A program made the translations under genes and the position numbers. Shown piece by piece: positions 9,690 through 18,217 of a stretch of 64,000 nucleotides of DNA. The notes below the pieces were generated by a model. It made no database searches. It was given only the letters and a program-made list of their open reading frames with translations, and was not told where the DNA came from. Numbering within the stretch: position 1 is the stretch's first letter; the number at the start of each line of letters is the position of its first letter. Origin of the DNA: Ralstonia sp. A12 (lineage in GTDB: Bacteria > Pseudomonadota > Gammaproteobacteria > Burkholderiales > Burkholderiaceae); contig NZ_JSZO01000019.1 of NCBI RefSeq assembly GCF_000801955.1, positions 1 through 64,000 of the forward strand, in the 5' to 3' direction.

Positions 9690-10496
9690 GTGCTCAATCG
9701 TCTCTCCCGTCTCTCCCCGCGACTCTCCGTTCCGTATCTGGCCGTGCTCTCCGGCATCTGGCTGGCGCCATCGGCCGTGTATGCCGACGATGCGTCGTAT
9801 TCGCTGTCGCTCAACGCGGGCGTGGCACCGCGCTATCAGGGCGGCAAGCAGTACACCGTGACGGCCGGCCCCGGCTTCCGGGCGGATTTCGGCAACGGCT
9901 GGTTCATCGACCCGACCCAAGGCGGTGCAGGCTATGCCATCCGCTTCCTGAACGGCATGTTCGCCTCGGCCGCGCTGTCATATGACCCGGGCCGCTCCGA
10001 CACCAACCGCTTCGGCCGCCCGGGCTCGGACTACCTGAAGGGCATGGGCTCGGTGAAGGGCTCGCTGCTGGGCGTATTCACGGTGGGCGGCAAGATCGTC
10101 GGCGAGACCAAGGGCAGCATGACGCTGGAAGTGCCGCTCACCAACCGCGAGCGCGGCTGGTCGGGCCACATCGATGTGGCGGCGCCGGTGGCGAGCTGGG
10201 GTACCGACACGATCATCGTGAGCCCGAGCCTGCATTTCGGCTCCAGCAAGTACATGCAGACGTACTTTGGGGTGACGCCGCAGCAATCGGCCAACAGCGG
10301 CTTTGCGCAGTACAACGCCGGCAGCGGCCTGCAGGCGGCGTCGCTGACGGTGGCCTGGACGCACGCATTCTCGCGTCACTGGGCCATGCAGACGGCGGTT
10401 GGCACCACGCGCCTGCTGGGCAACGCCGCCAAGAGCCCGATCGTGCAGAACAAGCAGAGCTACTTTGGCGGCACAGGCGTCGTCTACACGTTCTAA
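9690..10496 (+). CDS. MipA/OmpV family outer-membrane protein
   Basis: 268 residues from a GTG at 9690, chosen because the signal peptide (LAVLSGIWLAPSAVYA, cleavage before DDASYSLSL) starts soon after and a purine-rich AACAAGAGG lies just upstream. The mature protein alternates polar and hydrophobic residues as expected for beta-strands, contains 'GVAPRYQGGKQYTVTAGPGFRADFGNGWF' and ends with an aromatic C-terminal residue (GVVYTF) typical of outer-membrane barrels. The upstream extension of the frame to 9309 overlaps the regulator gene antisense and is not coding. MipA relatives are murein-hydrolase scaffold or envelope-stress proteins; control by the adjacent two-component pair is likely. 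Confidence 0.85.
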   Translation: MLNRLSRLSPRLSVPYLAVLSGIWLAPSAVYADDASYSLSLNAGVAPRYQGGKQYTVTAGPGFRADFGNGWFIDPTQGGAGYAIRFLNGMFASAALSYDPGRSDTNRFGRPGSDYLKGMGSVKGSLLGVFTVGGKIVGETKGSMTLEVPLTNRERGWSGHIDVAAPVASWGTDTIIVSPSLHFGSSKYMQTYFGVTPQQSANSGFAQYNAGSGLQAASLTVAWTHAFSRHWAMQTAVGTTRLLGNAAKSPIVQNKQSYFGGTGVVYTF

Positions 10497-10508
10497 GTTC
10501 GCCCAGGC

Positions 10509-11429
10509 TCAGGCAAGCGCGTCGAGCCACGCCACCGTTTCGCGCCACCAAGGCCCCCCCGACGCTGCGCGGAAGAAGCCCATGTGACCGACGCCCTTGC
10601 CTGACAACGCCGCACCGCCCACCTGCCGGCGCGTGACGCGGGCGGCAGGAAACTGCGCGACCAGCGCATCGATGGCGGCTGCGGGCGCCATCGGATCATC
10701 GTCAAAACCCCAGGCGAGCAGCGGTACAGCGAGCCTCGGGTAGCGGGACATATCCAGGCCCGCGCCCGGCGCGAACAGGTAACCGCGCCGGCGGGCAAAG
10801 CGCGCCCAATCGCCCAGGATGGCGGCCGGAATCGCCATTGGCCCCATCCCGACGGCAGACAGCGGCAACATGCCGCTGCGCACGCGCGCCACTGCCAGCG
10901 GAATCCGCACGTTCAGCAGCCATGCCAGTTGCGGCCGGCTGAGCAGCCCGCGCCAGGGCCACAACCGTGCGTTTGCCAGCGACACCGCCACGTGCACCAG
11001 CGCATCGGCATGCACGATGTGCGGCGCCAGCCCGGCCAACTGCCCGCCCGCGCTATGGCCGAGCACCACCAGCCTGCGCCCGCCACAGCCCTCGGGGACG
11101 AGCGTGTCGTGCACCCACTTGAGCACGGCGTCGATGTCGCGCCGGCCCCAGTCCGCAAAGTGCGGGGTGCCTGGGCCCGTGGCCAGCGCCTCCCCAATGC
11201 CGCGATAGTCGAAGGTCACCACACGCCAGCCGGCCAGGCAGAGCCCGCGGGCAAACGCGCCATAGAACTGGCGCGGCACCCCCAGCGCCGAGCAGATCAC
11301 CACCGTGCCGTGTACGCCCAGGCCGGGGCTCGTGACGGTCACGGGCAGCGTCCAGCCGTCGGCGGTGCGCACGTGGTCTTCGCGGGTGGCAAGGGCATCG
11401 GCGGGATAGTCGATCGGTTCACGCTGCAT
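10509..11429 (-). CDS. Alpha/beta hydrolase
   Basis: 306 residues from ATG 11429, which has a GGAG ribosome site; the frame remains open upstream to 11534 but that extension lacks a site. Alpha/beta-hydrolase landmarks: 'GTVVICSALGVPRQFYGAFARGL' (oxyanion region), 'TFDYRGIGEA', nucleophile elbow 'LGHSAGGQLAG', acid region 'WGFDDDPMAP' and a late His in 'GKGVGHMGFFR'. There is no signal peptide, so it should be cytoplasmic. The family includes the esterase/lipase group COG4757. It is divergent from the MmyB-type regulator. Substrate unknown. Confidence 0.85.
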   Translation of the reverse strand: MQREPIDYPADALATREDHVRTADGWTLPVTVTSPGLGVHGTVVICSALGVPRQFYGAFARGLCLAGWRVVTFDYRGIGEALATGPGTPHFADWGRRDIDAVLKWVHDTLVPEGCGGRRLVVLGHSAGGQLAGLAPHIVHADALVHVAVSLANARLWPWRGLLSRPQLAWLLNVRIPLAVARVRSGMLPLSAVGMGPMAIPAAILGDWARFARRRGYLFAPGAGLDMSRYPRLAVPLLAWGFDDDPMAPAAAIDALVAQFPAARVTRRQVGGAALSGKGVGHMGFFRAASGGPWWRETVAWLDALA

Positions 11430-11542
11430 GGGGCACTCCGCTCTGGGCTGGGGTCTGCTGGGAGTATGGGCGGCGGGGGTGGCGGTCACAATTACGCGAC
11501 AGGTAATCGCCGCAGCTACCCGACTCTGCTTCAATAGGTGAC

Positions 11543-12484
11543 ATGAAACCAGCCCAGACCACCACCGAATCCGTTGGCGTGCTCGATGAAGCCGACGCCG
11601 CGCACATTGGTGCCGAGCCGCCCGAAGCGGCGCTGACCCGCTTCCCGCAATTGCTGCGCTTCTGGCGCACCCGCCGCGGCTACAGCCAGCTCGCCCTGGC
11701 GCTGGCGGCCGGGGTGTCGCAGCGGCATGTGAGTTTTCTGGAATCAGCGCGCGCGGCGCCCAGCCGCAACATGATCCTGCAACTGGCCGAAGAGCTGAAC
11801 GTGCCGCTGCGCCATCGCAACCAGATGCTGCTGGCGGCCGGTTTCGCGCCCGCGTATCCGGAGCAGGGCCTGGCCGCGCCGCCTGACGAGACCTCGCCGA
11901 TGATGCAGGCGGTGCGCCACGCGGTGAAGCTGATCCTCGACAAGCAGGCGCCCTACCCGGCCATCGTGCTGGACCGCTTCTGGCACCTGCTCGACGCCAA
12001 CGCCGCGCACCGCCGCCTGATGCGCTGGGCCATCGGTGACGACCGGTCCGAGGGCGGGACCGAACGCAACTCGGGCGCCGTCAACATGATGAAGCTGGTG
12101 TTCGACCCGACCGGGCTGTGGCCTGCGATCGTCAATCGCGAAGAAGTGGGCCGCTACCTCGCCCGGCGCGTGCGGCAGGAGCTGGCCCTGCACGCCATCG
12201 ACCCCGCTACGCAGCGCCTGCTGAATGACATTCGCGCGCTGCAGCCCGCGTTGTTTGAGGCGGCCGAGGCGCCGCCGTCTCCCGCGGGTACCACGTCCGG
12301 CAACGGCGATCCGCTGCCCTTCCTGCCCGTCACGCTGCGGCGCGACGGTGTGACGATCTCGCTATTCACCACGCTCACCACGCTGGGTACACCGCGCGAT
12401 GCGGGGCTGCAGGAAATGCGCATCGAGTGCTTCTATCCGGCGGACGAGGCGTCGCGGCGGGCGTTGGAGCGTATTACGTTGTAA
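11543..12484 (+). CDS. XRE-family regulator with MmyB-like ligand-binding domain
   Basis: 313 residues. The N-terminal helix-turn-helix is at about 34-95 ('LLRFWRTRRGYSQLALALAAGVSQRHVSFLESARAAPS'). The C-terminal part ('VLDRFWHLLDANAAHRRLM', 'NMMKLVFDPTGLWPAIVNREEV') is the PAS-like MmyB ligand-binding domain, which in related regulators senses fatty-acid-like ligands. In many proteobacteria such regulators sit beside a short-chain dehydrogenase or hydrolase that they control; here the divergent alpha/beta hydrolase, 113 bases away, is the natural candidate. AGGTG lies just before the start. Confidence 0.9.
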   Translation: MKPAQTTTESVGVLDEADAAHIGAEPPEAALTRFPQLLRFWRTRRGYSQLALALAAGVSQRHVSFLESARAAPSRNMILQLAEELNVPLRHRNQMLLAAGFAPAYPEQGLAAPPDETSPMMQAVRHAVKLILDKQAPYPAIVLDRFWHLLDANAAHRRLMRWAIGDDRSEGGTERNSGAVNMMKLVFDPTGLWPAIVNREEVGRYLARRVRQELALHAIDPATQRLLNDIRALQPALFEAAEAPPSPAGTTSGNGDPLPFLPVTLRRDGVTISLFTTLTTLGTPRDAGLQEMRIECFYPADEASRRALERITL

Positions 12485-12502
12485 GCGCACACACATTGCA
12501 AC

Positions 12503-12515
12503 GAGAATCATTCTC
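12503..12515. promoter_or_regulatory. Fur box
   Basis: The 13-base palindrome GAGAATCATTCTC lies in an AT-richer stretch (AACGAGAATCATTCTCATT) and matches the core 7-1-7 Fur operator pattern (TGAGAATGATTCTC-like on the other strand). It lies 59 bases upstream of the PepSY-type membrane protein start, so iron-responsive repression of that gene is the direct inference. Confidence 0.72.
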
Positions 12516-12574
12516 ATTTATATTGGCCGGTCGATTTGTCCCCCACCGGCGGCCGCTGTGTCGCCATGTGCCTC

Positions 12575-13375
12575 ATGACCGACCTGTCGCATCCTCCCCT
12601 TTCGGCCGAACCCGGCATCAAGCCGGTGGCAGACGCCCGTCCGGCCAAAGCCCGCGCCGAACACCCCGCCAACCGCCGCGCCACCCTGGTGCGCTGGCTG
12701 CGCAAGACGCACGGCTGGTTCGGGTTGTGGGGCGCGGTGATGGGGCTGATCTTCGGTGTGTCGGGCATCTGGCTGAACCACCGCGCGGTGCTGAAACTGC
12801 CGGTGGCACAACAGCGCACCAACACGCAGATCGCCCTGCCCGACCCGCTGCCGGCCACGCCTGAAGCCATGGGGGCGTGGCTGCAACAAACGCTGAGCAT
12901 TCCGGAGCCTGCCACCCGCGTGCGCGTGGAGAAAGCCAAGCCTGTCGCCTGGGCCGAACGCCCTGCCAAGGGGGAAGGCCGCAAGGGCGGCAAGGACGGC
13001 GGTGACGCTGCCCCCAAGGCCGAAGGCGACGCCCCGCGCGAAACCGCCAAGCCGCTGATGCAGCCCGAGCAGTGGAGCTTCAGCTACGGCAACGCCACCA
13101 CACAGATCCAGGCCGAGTACTGGGCCGGCAACCACTCGGTGTCGGTCCGCCAGACCGACAACGGCTTCCTTGCCACGCTCAACAACCTGCACAAGGGCGT
13201 CGGCATGACGGTGCCGTGGATCCTGCTGGTGGATACGCTGGCCGGCTGCCTGATCTTCCTGTCGATCTCGGGTCTGTGGCTGTGGGTGCTGACCACCAAG
13301 CGCCGCACCGTCGGCTGGACGGTCTTCGGGCTGGGGAGTGTGCTGACGATCGGGCTGGTGATTGCGCGGCTCTGA
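12575..13375 (+). CDS. PepSY-associated transmembrane helix protein, predicted Fur-regulated
   Basis: About 266 residues from ATG 12575; in-frame ATG 12566 and TTG 12536 are alternatives. One membrane helix follows 'LRKTHGWFGLWGAVMGLIFG', the typical start of PepSY_TM proteins, and two more lie near the C-terminus ('ILLVDTLAGCLIFLSISGLWLWVL', 'TVFGLGSVLTIGLVIARL'). Between them is a periplasmic region with a Lys/Gly/Ala-rich insert (around 128-152). Proteins of this type accompany siderophore receptors and are thought to help ferric-siderophore reduction or iron transfer. The Fur box just upstream supports an iron role. A strong terminator follows. Confidence 0.82.
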   Translation: MTDLSHPPLSAEPGIKPVADARPAKARAEHPANRRATLVRWLRKTHGWFGLWGAVMGLIFGVSGIWLNHRAVLKLPVAQQRTNTQIALPDPLPATPEAMGAWLQQTLSIPEPATRVRVEKAKPVAWAERPAKGEGRKGGKDGGDAAPKAEGDAPRETAKPLMQPEQWSFSYGNATTQIQAEYWAGNHSVSVRQTDNGFLATLNNLHKGVGMTVPWILLVDTLAGCLIFLSISGLWLWVLTTKRRTVGWTVFGLGSVLTIGLVIARL

Positions 13376-13393
13376 ACGCCGCATCCGCCGCAG

Positions 13394-13419
13394 AAGGCGC
13401 CCGCGTGGCGCCTTTTTTT
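13394..13419 (+). terminator. Rho-independent terminator (PepSY gene)
   Basis: Perfect 8-base stem AAGGCGCC/GGCGCCTT with the 5-base loop CGCGT, followed by a T-run. It lies between the convergent PepSY and rpiR-like genes and overlaps the end of the latter. Confidence 0.85.
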
Positions 13420-14281
13420 ATGGCCGATCCACGCTGCGTTCTGTGAGCAACCGCTGGATCGCCCGCATCCGCGCCCGCACCATCTCATCGCGGCGCTGCG
13501 CCACGCAGGTCATCAGGATCTCGATGACCGTCAGATGCACCAGGTACGCCTCGGTGCCCACTCGCATCACCGCATCCTCCGGCACATCCACCGTCAGCGC
13601 GATCTGCGCACGCTCGGCCAGCGGCGTACCCGCCTGAGTGATGGCGATCACGCAGGCGCCCTGCTCCGCTGCGTAGGCAATCGACTCCAGCAGATACGGC
13701 ATGCGCCCCACGTGCGAGAACGCCACCACCACGTCCGACGCGCCCAGCATGGCGGCCGACACCAGCTGCAAATGCGCATCAAAGTAGGCATTGGACGCCA
13801 GCCCCAGCCGCATCAAGCGTGACTGCATGTCGTTCGCCATGAACGACGACGCAGCACCGGCGGCATAGCAGTCCACGCGGCGTGCCCGCGCGATGCGTTC
13901 GGCAGCAGCGTCGATGTGGGTGGCGGAGAGCGACTCGCGCAACTTGGCCAACGCGCGCGTGGCGCCATCGATGACCTTGCTTGCCACCAGCGCGGGCGGG
14001 TCTGCCCGGCCGACGTGGCCCGGCAGCGTCGGTTGCGCGTGCGCCAGCTCGGCGGCCAGCGTCGCCTTGAATTCGCGCAGGCCCTCGAAGCCGAGCGCCT
14101 GGCACATCCGCACGATGGTTGGCATCGACACACCAGCCCGCACAGCCAGCGTCTCCACCGACTGTTCGAGCGACAGCTCCGGCGCCTCCAGGATCAGCCG
14201 CGCCACACCCTGCTGCGCCGGCGAGAGCGCGGGCAGTTGGTCACGCAAGGCGTTGAGTACGGGCACGGAGAACGAGGACAT
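13418..14281 (-). CDS. MurR/RpiR-family transcriptional regulator
   Basis: 287 residues. The N-terminal HTH_6 domain spans about 5-80 ('LEQSVETLAVRAGVSMPTIVRMCQALGFEGLREFK'). The C-terminal SIS sugar-phosphate-binding domain spans about 125-255 ('RRVDCYAAGAASSFMANDMQSRLMRLG', 'DVVVAFSHVGRMPYLLESIAYAAEQGACVIAIT'). It is divergent from a porin gene with 262 bases between; two TACGCG-n-CGCGTA elements in that gap are candidate operators, so control of the porin is plausible. The effector is probably a phosphorylated sugar or amino-sugar by family, not shown here. Confidence 0.92.
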   Translation of the reverse strand: MSSFSVPVLNALRDQLPALSPAQQGVARLILEAPELSLEQSVETLAVRAGVSMPTIVRMCQALGFEGLREFKATLAAELAHAQPTLPGHVGRADPPALVASKVIDGATRALAKLRESLSATHIDAAAERIARARRVDCYAAGAASSFMANDMQSRLMRLGLASNAYFDAHLQLVSAAMLGASDVVVAFSHVGRMPYLLESIAYAAEQGACVIAITQAGTPLAERAQIALTVDVPEDAVMRVGTEAYLVHLTVIEILMTCVAQRRDEMVRARMRAIQRLLTERSVDRP

Positions 14282-14376
14282 GGCGACGCGCGGGTAAAAA
14301 CGTCGCCAGTGTAGCGGCAGCCCCGTGCCACGCCGCTTGCCCGAGGGAAAACCCCCAAGAATCTGTAAGTCTGCGG

Positions 14377-14395
14377 TTTACGCGCGCCACGCGTA
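14377..14395. promoter_or_regulatory. Candidate operator, copy 1 (inverted repeat TACGCG-n5-CGCGTA)
   Basis: TTTACGCGCGCCACGCGTA contains perfect half-sites TACGCG and CGCGTA 5 bases apart. A near copy follows 58 bases downstream. Both lie in the gap between the RpiR regulator and the porin, the usual place for autoregulatory operators. Confidence 0.5.
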
Positions 14396-14434
14396 GGACT
14401 GGCAACCCCACACAGCACGCGGCGTCTGCGGCGC

Positions 14435-14452
14435 TTTACGGGCGCACGCGTA
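14435..14452. promoter_or_regulatory. Candidate operator, copy 2
   Basis: TTTACGGGCGCACGCGTA matches copy 1 with one substitution and one base fewer in the centre, so the two form a spaced direct repeat of inverted repeats. Binding by the divergent RpiR-family protein is inferred. Nearer the porin start, an inverted repeat CCGGAA-n5-TTCCGG occurs at 14504-14520. Confidence 0.48.
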
Positions 14453-14543
14453 ACTTCAACCCTTACAGGCGAGACTTGCCCGAGAGTCGGCCCCCGAGCC
14501 AATCCGGAAACCCATTCCGGCAATACAACGACAAGGGAGCCGC

Positions 14544-15590
14544 ATGACCACTTCAATCCGTTCCATTCCGCTATCCGCCGCTACGCTGGCCGCACTACTT
14601 GCCTGCGGCGCGGCGCACGCACAATCCAACGTCACGCTGTACGGCGTGATGGAAACCGGCCTGCGCTACAGCACCAACAACGACGCCGCCGGCCACGGCA
14701 AGGCAGAAGAGGTTGGCGGCTACTACAGCGGCAGCCGCTTCGGCATTCGCGGCTCGGAAGACCTGGGCAACGGGCTGAAGGCAGTGTTCCACCTGGTCAG
14801 CGGTTTCGCGCCAGACACGGGCGTGGGCTCCACCAACGACATGGGCCTGGGCGGCTACAAGCCGGTCACGCCGGCCACCTCGCGCCTGTTCGGGCGTCAG
14901 GCCTATGTAGGCCTGGAAGGCGGCTTCGGCGCGCTCACGTTCGGACGTCAGGAAAACCTCGTCTTCAACACCGCCGGCCAGTACGACGCACTCTCCATCG
15001 GCAACCTGGGCGCGACCGCCTGGCACGTCACCGCCACCGGTGTGCGCATCGACAACTCGGTCAAGTACGTGGGCGATTTCAACGGCTGGCGCCCCGGCGT
15101 GATGGTCGGCATGGGCGAGCAGGCGGGTGCGTTCTCGGCGGGCAACTACAGCGCGCTGTCGCTCAACTACGGCAGCGGCCCGTTCACCTTTGGCGGCGCG
15201 TGGGAGCAGCAGAAGGACCTGCTGTCGGTCGCCACCCGCACGTGGACGACCGGCGGCAGCGTACAGGTCGGTCCTGCCAAGCTGATGCTCGGCTACATCA
15301 ACTACCGCGACGGCACCCCCACCAAGAACGACCTGATCCTGGGCGGCGTGAAGTACGACTTCAGCAGCCAATACAACCTGGTGGTAGGCGGCATGGCCAC
15401 GCGCCAGCGCAACCCCGACGGCCTGCGCTACACCGCCTACGCGATCATGAATTACGTGGTCAGCAAGCGAACGTGGCTGTACGTCGGCATGGACTACACC
15501 CACGAGAAGGATGCCGGCACCGTGCTGGCAGCCGCGTTGCCGAAGTCCTCGCAGACGGGCGTGATGGTCGGCATGCGCCACGGGTTCTAA
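14544..15590 (+). CDS. Gram-negative general porin (beta-proteobacterial type)
   Basis: 348 residues. The signal peptide ends ACGAAHA-QSNVTLYG, with the VTLYGV first strand diagnostic of the Burkholderiales trimeric porin family. It contains the 'SRFGIRGSEDLGNGLKAVFHLVSGF' and 'LFGRQAYVGLEGGFGALTFGRQ' motifs and ends with the aromatic signature (MRHGF) recognised by the BAM complex. GGGAG lies before the start. It is divergent from an RpiR-type regulator, suggesting inducible rather than housekeeping expression and perhaps uptake of a sugar or organic acid. The pore's specificity cannot be told. Confidence 0.92.
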   Translation: MTTSIRSIPLSAATLAALLACGAAHAQSNVTLYGVMETGLRYSTNNDAAGHGKAEEVGGYYSGSRFGIRGSEDLGNGLKAVFHLVSGFAPDTGVGSTNDMGLGGYKPVTPATSRLFGRQAYVGLEGGFGALTFGRQENLVFNTAGQYDALSIGNLGATAWHVTATGVRIDNSVKYVGDFNGWRPGVMVGMGEQAGAFSAGNYSALSLNYGSGPFTFGGAWEQQKDLLSVATRTWTTGGSVQVGPAKLMLGYINYRDGTPTKNDLILGGVKYDFSSQYNLVVGGMATRQRNPDGLRYTAYAIMNYVVSKRTWLYVGMDYTHEKDAGTVLAAALPKSSQTGVMVGMRHGF

Positions 15591-15663
15591 GCCAGCACAC
15601 GGCCTGGGCGCCAACGCATGCGCCCAGACGGTTTGGCTGTTGACGTTCCTGCCCTAGATGGCG

Positions 15664-15757
15664 CCTTGAATTTCTGTAAGCGGGCGGAAAAAAGAAGGAG
15701 GCTTGTTTGAGCGAAGCGAGTTTGCCTCCTTCTCCGCACGGTTACAGAAATTCAAGG
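15664..15757. repeat. Long interrupted hairpin element (REP/MITE-like)
   Basis: Perfect 16-base outer arms at 15664-15679 (CCTTGAATTTCTGTAA) and 15742-15757, and perfect 10-base inner arms AGAAGGAGGC (15693-15702) and GCCTCCTTCT (15724-15733), make a 94-base foldback with short internal mismatches. No reading frame of note lies inside. It is the left part of a composite repeat whose right end recurs at window position 1. There is no transposase, so it would be non-autonomous or structural. Confidence 0.75.
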
Positions 15758-15792
15758 GGAAGTCGCCATCTCGGGCGCGCCTTTCTTTGCTT

Positions 15793-15850
15793 ACTTTCTT
15801 TGGCAAGACAAAGAAAGTGAGTCGGCCCCGGCAGGGGACGAAAGGGAAGC
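15793..15850. repeat. Second part of the composite repeat, with two hairpins
   Basis: A perfect 10-base stem ACTTTCTTTG (15793-15802) / CAAAGAAAGT (15809-15818) with a 6-base loop is followed by CCCCGGCAGGGG. Bases 15811-15846 are nearly identical to window positions 1-36, which proves the unit is dispersed. It lies between the porin and the convergent MscS gene and may also act as a bidirectional terminator. Confidence 0.75.
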
Positions 15851-15865
15851 AAACCACCAGCGCCC

Positions 15866-18130
15866 TTACGCCGGCGCAGCTGCGGGCGGTTCGCTGGAAG
15901 CCGGCGGCACCCGATCCCCCTTCTCCCCACCCGGCGCCACCTGCGTCATCCACTGCTCAAACGCCGCAGAAGTCCGCAACACCGTCGCCGGCGTAGCCAG
16001 CGGCACATGCGCCTTATCAAACGCATCCTTGAGCACGACGTTAAAAGCGCGCAGCACCTCAGCCTGCTTCTGCGGCCGCGTCTTGAACCGCCCCTTGACG
16101 ATCATCGCGCCACCGTCAAAGCGGTCCAGACCAAACACCTCAGCACCGCCCAGCAGCGTGTAGGCAAAACGCGGCTCACCAACAATCTGATCGGCCGACG
16201 CACGCACCAGGTCGATCGCCTGCTGCGGTTCAGCGTCCATCGCCACACGCACCTCGAAATCCGCATACGAGTAGTCGCGCGACAGGTTACGCACGGTCTT
16301 GATCTGGCTAAACGGAATCGACAGCACCGCGCCCGTGCCATCGCGCAGCCGCACCGTGCGGATGGTCAGGTTGATGACGGTGCCCGAAGCCACCCCCACA
16401 TCCACCACATCGCCCACGCTAATGGTGTCTTCCATCAGGATGAAGATGCCGGTAATGAAATCCTGCGCCAGCGACTGCGCGCCAAACCCCACCGCCAGAC
16501 CGATCACCCCGGCACCGGCCACCAGCGGCGTCACGTTCACGCCCAAGTTGGCCAGCACGCCAATGCCCGCCGTCACCACCAGCACCACCTTCAGGGCATT
16601 GCGCAGCAGCGGCAGAATGGTGCGCGCCCGCGTGCTGGGCTGCCCGCGCGACGTGGCCGGCGACAGCGCCCGCAGAATCGCCGTATCCAGCAGGATCCAC
16701 ACGAGCCAGGTGGCAAACACGGTGCTGATCAGCCCTGCCATGGCATCGGCGATGCGGCGTCCGTTGACCGAGCTGTGCGTCACCTCCACCAGCGTGTGGT
16801 CCCACACGCGCAGCACCAGCTCGACGAAGACGATCCAGATGCCGAGCTGCACCAGCGCCGTGAAGAAATGCTTGAGCCGCGCCACATACGGCGAGCTGCG
16901 CGCCAACCGCAGATGCGAGCGCCAGCTCGCGCGCGGACGCACCACTGCCGTCAGGAAGAACGCTGCCACCAGCAGCAACGACGTCATCACCGCGCGGCGC
17001 GAAATGGCATCAACGTTGTCAGGCATGGTGAGCGTGGCGGCCACCGTCACGCCTGCCAGCACCACCACCGGCACCGGCCAGAGCGCAGCGATCAGGCGGC
17101 GGAACTCGTTGCCGGCGTGCTCGCCCTGACGCAGCTCCAGCGGCCGGTTGGTGATCAATTGGCCGATCGGTCGCCGCGCCCACAGCGCGCCCACCGCCAG
17201 CATCATCGACGAAACCACGTTGCAGACGGTGGCCAGCAGCAGGCTGAGCGAGCCGCCCAATTGCAGCGCGACGCGCGGGTCGACCAGCGCATCACCACAG
17301 GCGCCCAGCAAGGCGGTCAGGAAGATCGGCCACATGCCGTGCTTGAGCAGGTATTCCACCGCCACACGCCGGTGCGCACTGCCGGCAAACAGCGAGAACA
17401 GCATCGCCACGCCCGCCGTGATGATCGAACCCCACACGATGGCGTAGGCCAGCACCACCGCCAGCACAAAGCCCGGCGTGGCCTCGTGCTCCCACCGCAT
17501 CAGCACGACAAACGACACGGCCCACGGGCCGATCTTGCGCAGTGCGTCGACAAACAAGGCGCGCGTGGTCGGGTGGGCGCCCAGCCCGGCCTGGATACCG
17601 AACACGCGGCGCAGCAACCAGCCGAGGCCCAGCAGGCTCCCCGCGATCGCCGCCCAGAAGGCGATCGTGCTGGCAAAGTCGGCCACGACGCGCGTGAACT
17701 TCTCGGGCGCGACGAGCAGGCTGACGTTGCCGCTGGCTGCCTCGATGCGGCGCTTCCAGTAGTGCGGCGCGCCGGATTCCACATCCGCCGCCACGGAGCC
17801 GTTTTCGATCAGCGAGGCTACGGCGCCGAGCAACCCCGGCGCCTGCTCGGCTCGCTCCTTCTGCTGCGCGGTCACGCCATCGCGCAACTGCTTGAGTTCA
17901 TTGACGAGCGAAGCGCGCTGCTGATCGTTGTCGAGCAGCGTGATGACAGCGTCAAGCGATTCGCGCGTCTGCGCAGGCGTGGCCACCGGCGCCGAGGCGC
18001 TACCGCCGGAAGAAGGTAGCCCCGCCAGTTTGGAGAACGACGCGGGTGCAGCATGTGCAGCCCCCAGCATCAGGAGAAACAGCCCCAGCAGCGGCAGCCG
18101 CCGCGTCAGAAACAGGAAGTGGGTGCGCAT
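15866..18130 (-). CDS. Mechanosensitive ion channel, MscS superfamily (YbiO/MscM-type)
   Basis: About 754 residues from ATG 18130, which opens a good signal peptide (LLGLFLLMLGAAHA-APASF). A periplasmic coiled-coil-prone region of about 150 residues is followed by roughly ten membrane helices. The C-terminal MscS core begins near residue 515: the pore helix is 'GVIGLAVGFGAQSLAQDFITGIFILMEDTISVGDVV' (Gly/Ala-rich TM3 followed by the beta domain), then 'GTVINLTIRTVRLRDGTGAVLSIPFSQIKTVRNLSRDY'. The large size matches YbiO/MscM rather than MscS itself. Role: release of solutes on hypo-osmotic shock in the inner membrane. The C-terminal tail is Pro/Ala-rich. Confidence 0.9.
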   Translation of the reverse strand: MRTHFLFLTRRLPLLGLFLLMLGAAHAAPASFSKLAGLPSSGGSASAPVATPAQTRESLDAVITLLDNDQQRASLVNELKQLRDGVTAQQKERAEQAPGLLGAVASLIENGSVAADVESGAPHYWKRRIEAASGNVSLLVAPEKFTRVVADFASTIAFWAAIAGSLLGLGWLLRRVFGIQAGLGAHPTTRALFVDALRKIGPWAVSFVVLMRWEHEATPGFVLAVVLAYAIVWGSIITAGVAMLFSLFAGSAHRRVAVEYLLKHGMWPIFLTALLGACGDALVDPRVALQLGGSLSLLLATVCNVVSSMMLAVGALWARRPIGQLITNRPLELRQGEHAGNEFRRLIAALWPVPVVVLAGVTVAATLTMPDNVDAISRRAVMTSLLLVAAFFLTAVVRPRASWRSHLRLARSSPYVARLKHFFTALVQLGIWIVFVELVLRVWDHTLVEVTHSSVNGRRIADAMAGLISTVFATWLVWILLDTAILRALSPATSRGQPSTRARTILPLLRNALKVVLVVTAGIGVLANLGVNVTPLVAGAGVIGLAVGFGAQSLAQDFITGIFILMEDTISVGDVVDVGVASGTVINLTIRTVRLRDGTGAVLSIPFSQIKTVRNLSRDYSYADFEVRVAMDAEPQQAIDLVRASADQIVGEPRFAYTLLGGAEVFGLDRFDGGAMIVKGRFKTRPQKQAEVLRAFNVVLKDAFDKAHVPLATPATVLRTSAAFEQWMTQVAPGGEKGDRVPPASSEPPAAAPA

Positions 18131-18217
18131 GATGAGGAATGCGATCGTGCAGACACGGAACACTGCACCATACCCGAATTCCTCCGCGCCTCATCCGTTG
18201 GCGCGGTGCGTGCAGCC

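Noticed and set aside
16007-18019. Plus-strand 670-codon frame
   Set aside because: Antisense to the MscS gene; made of Arg/His/Gln runs with no recognisable domain.
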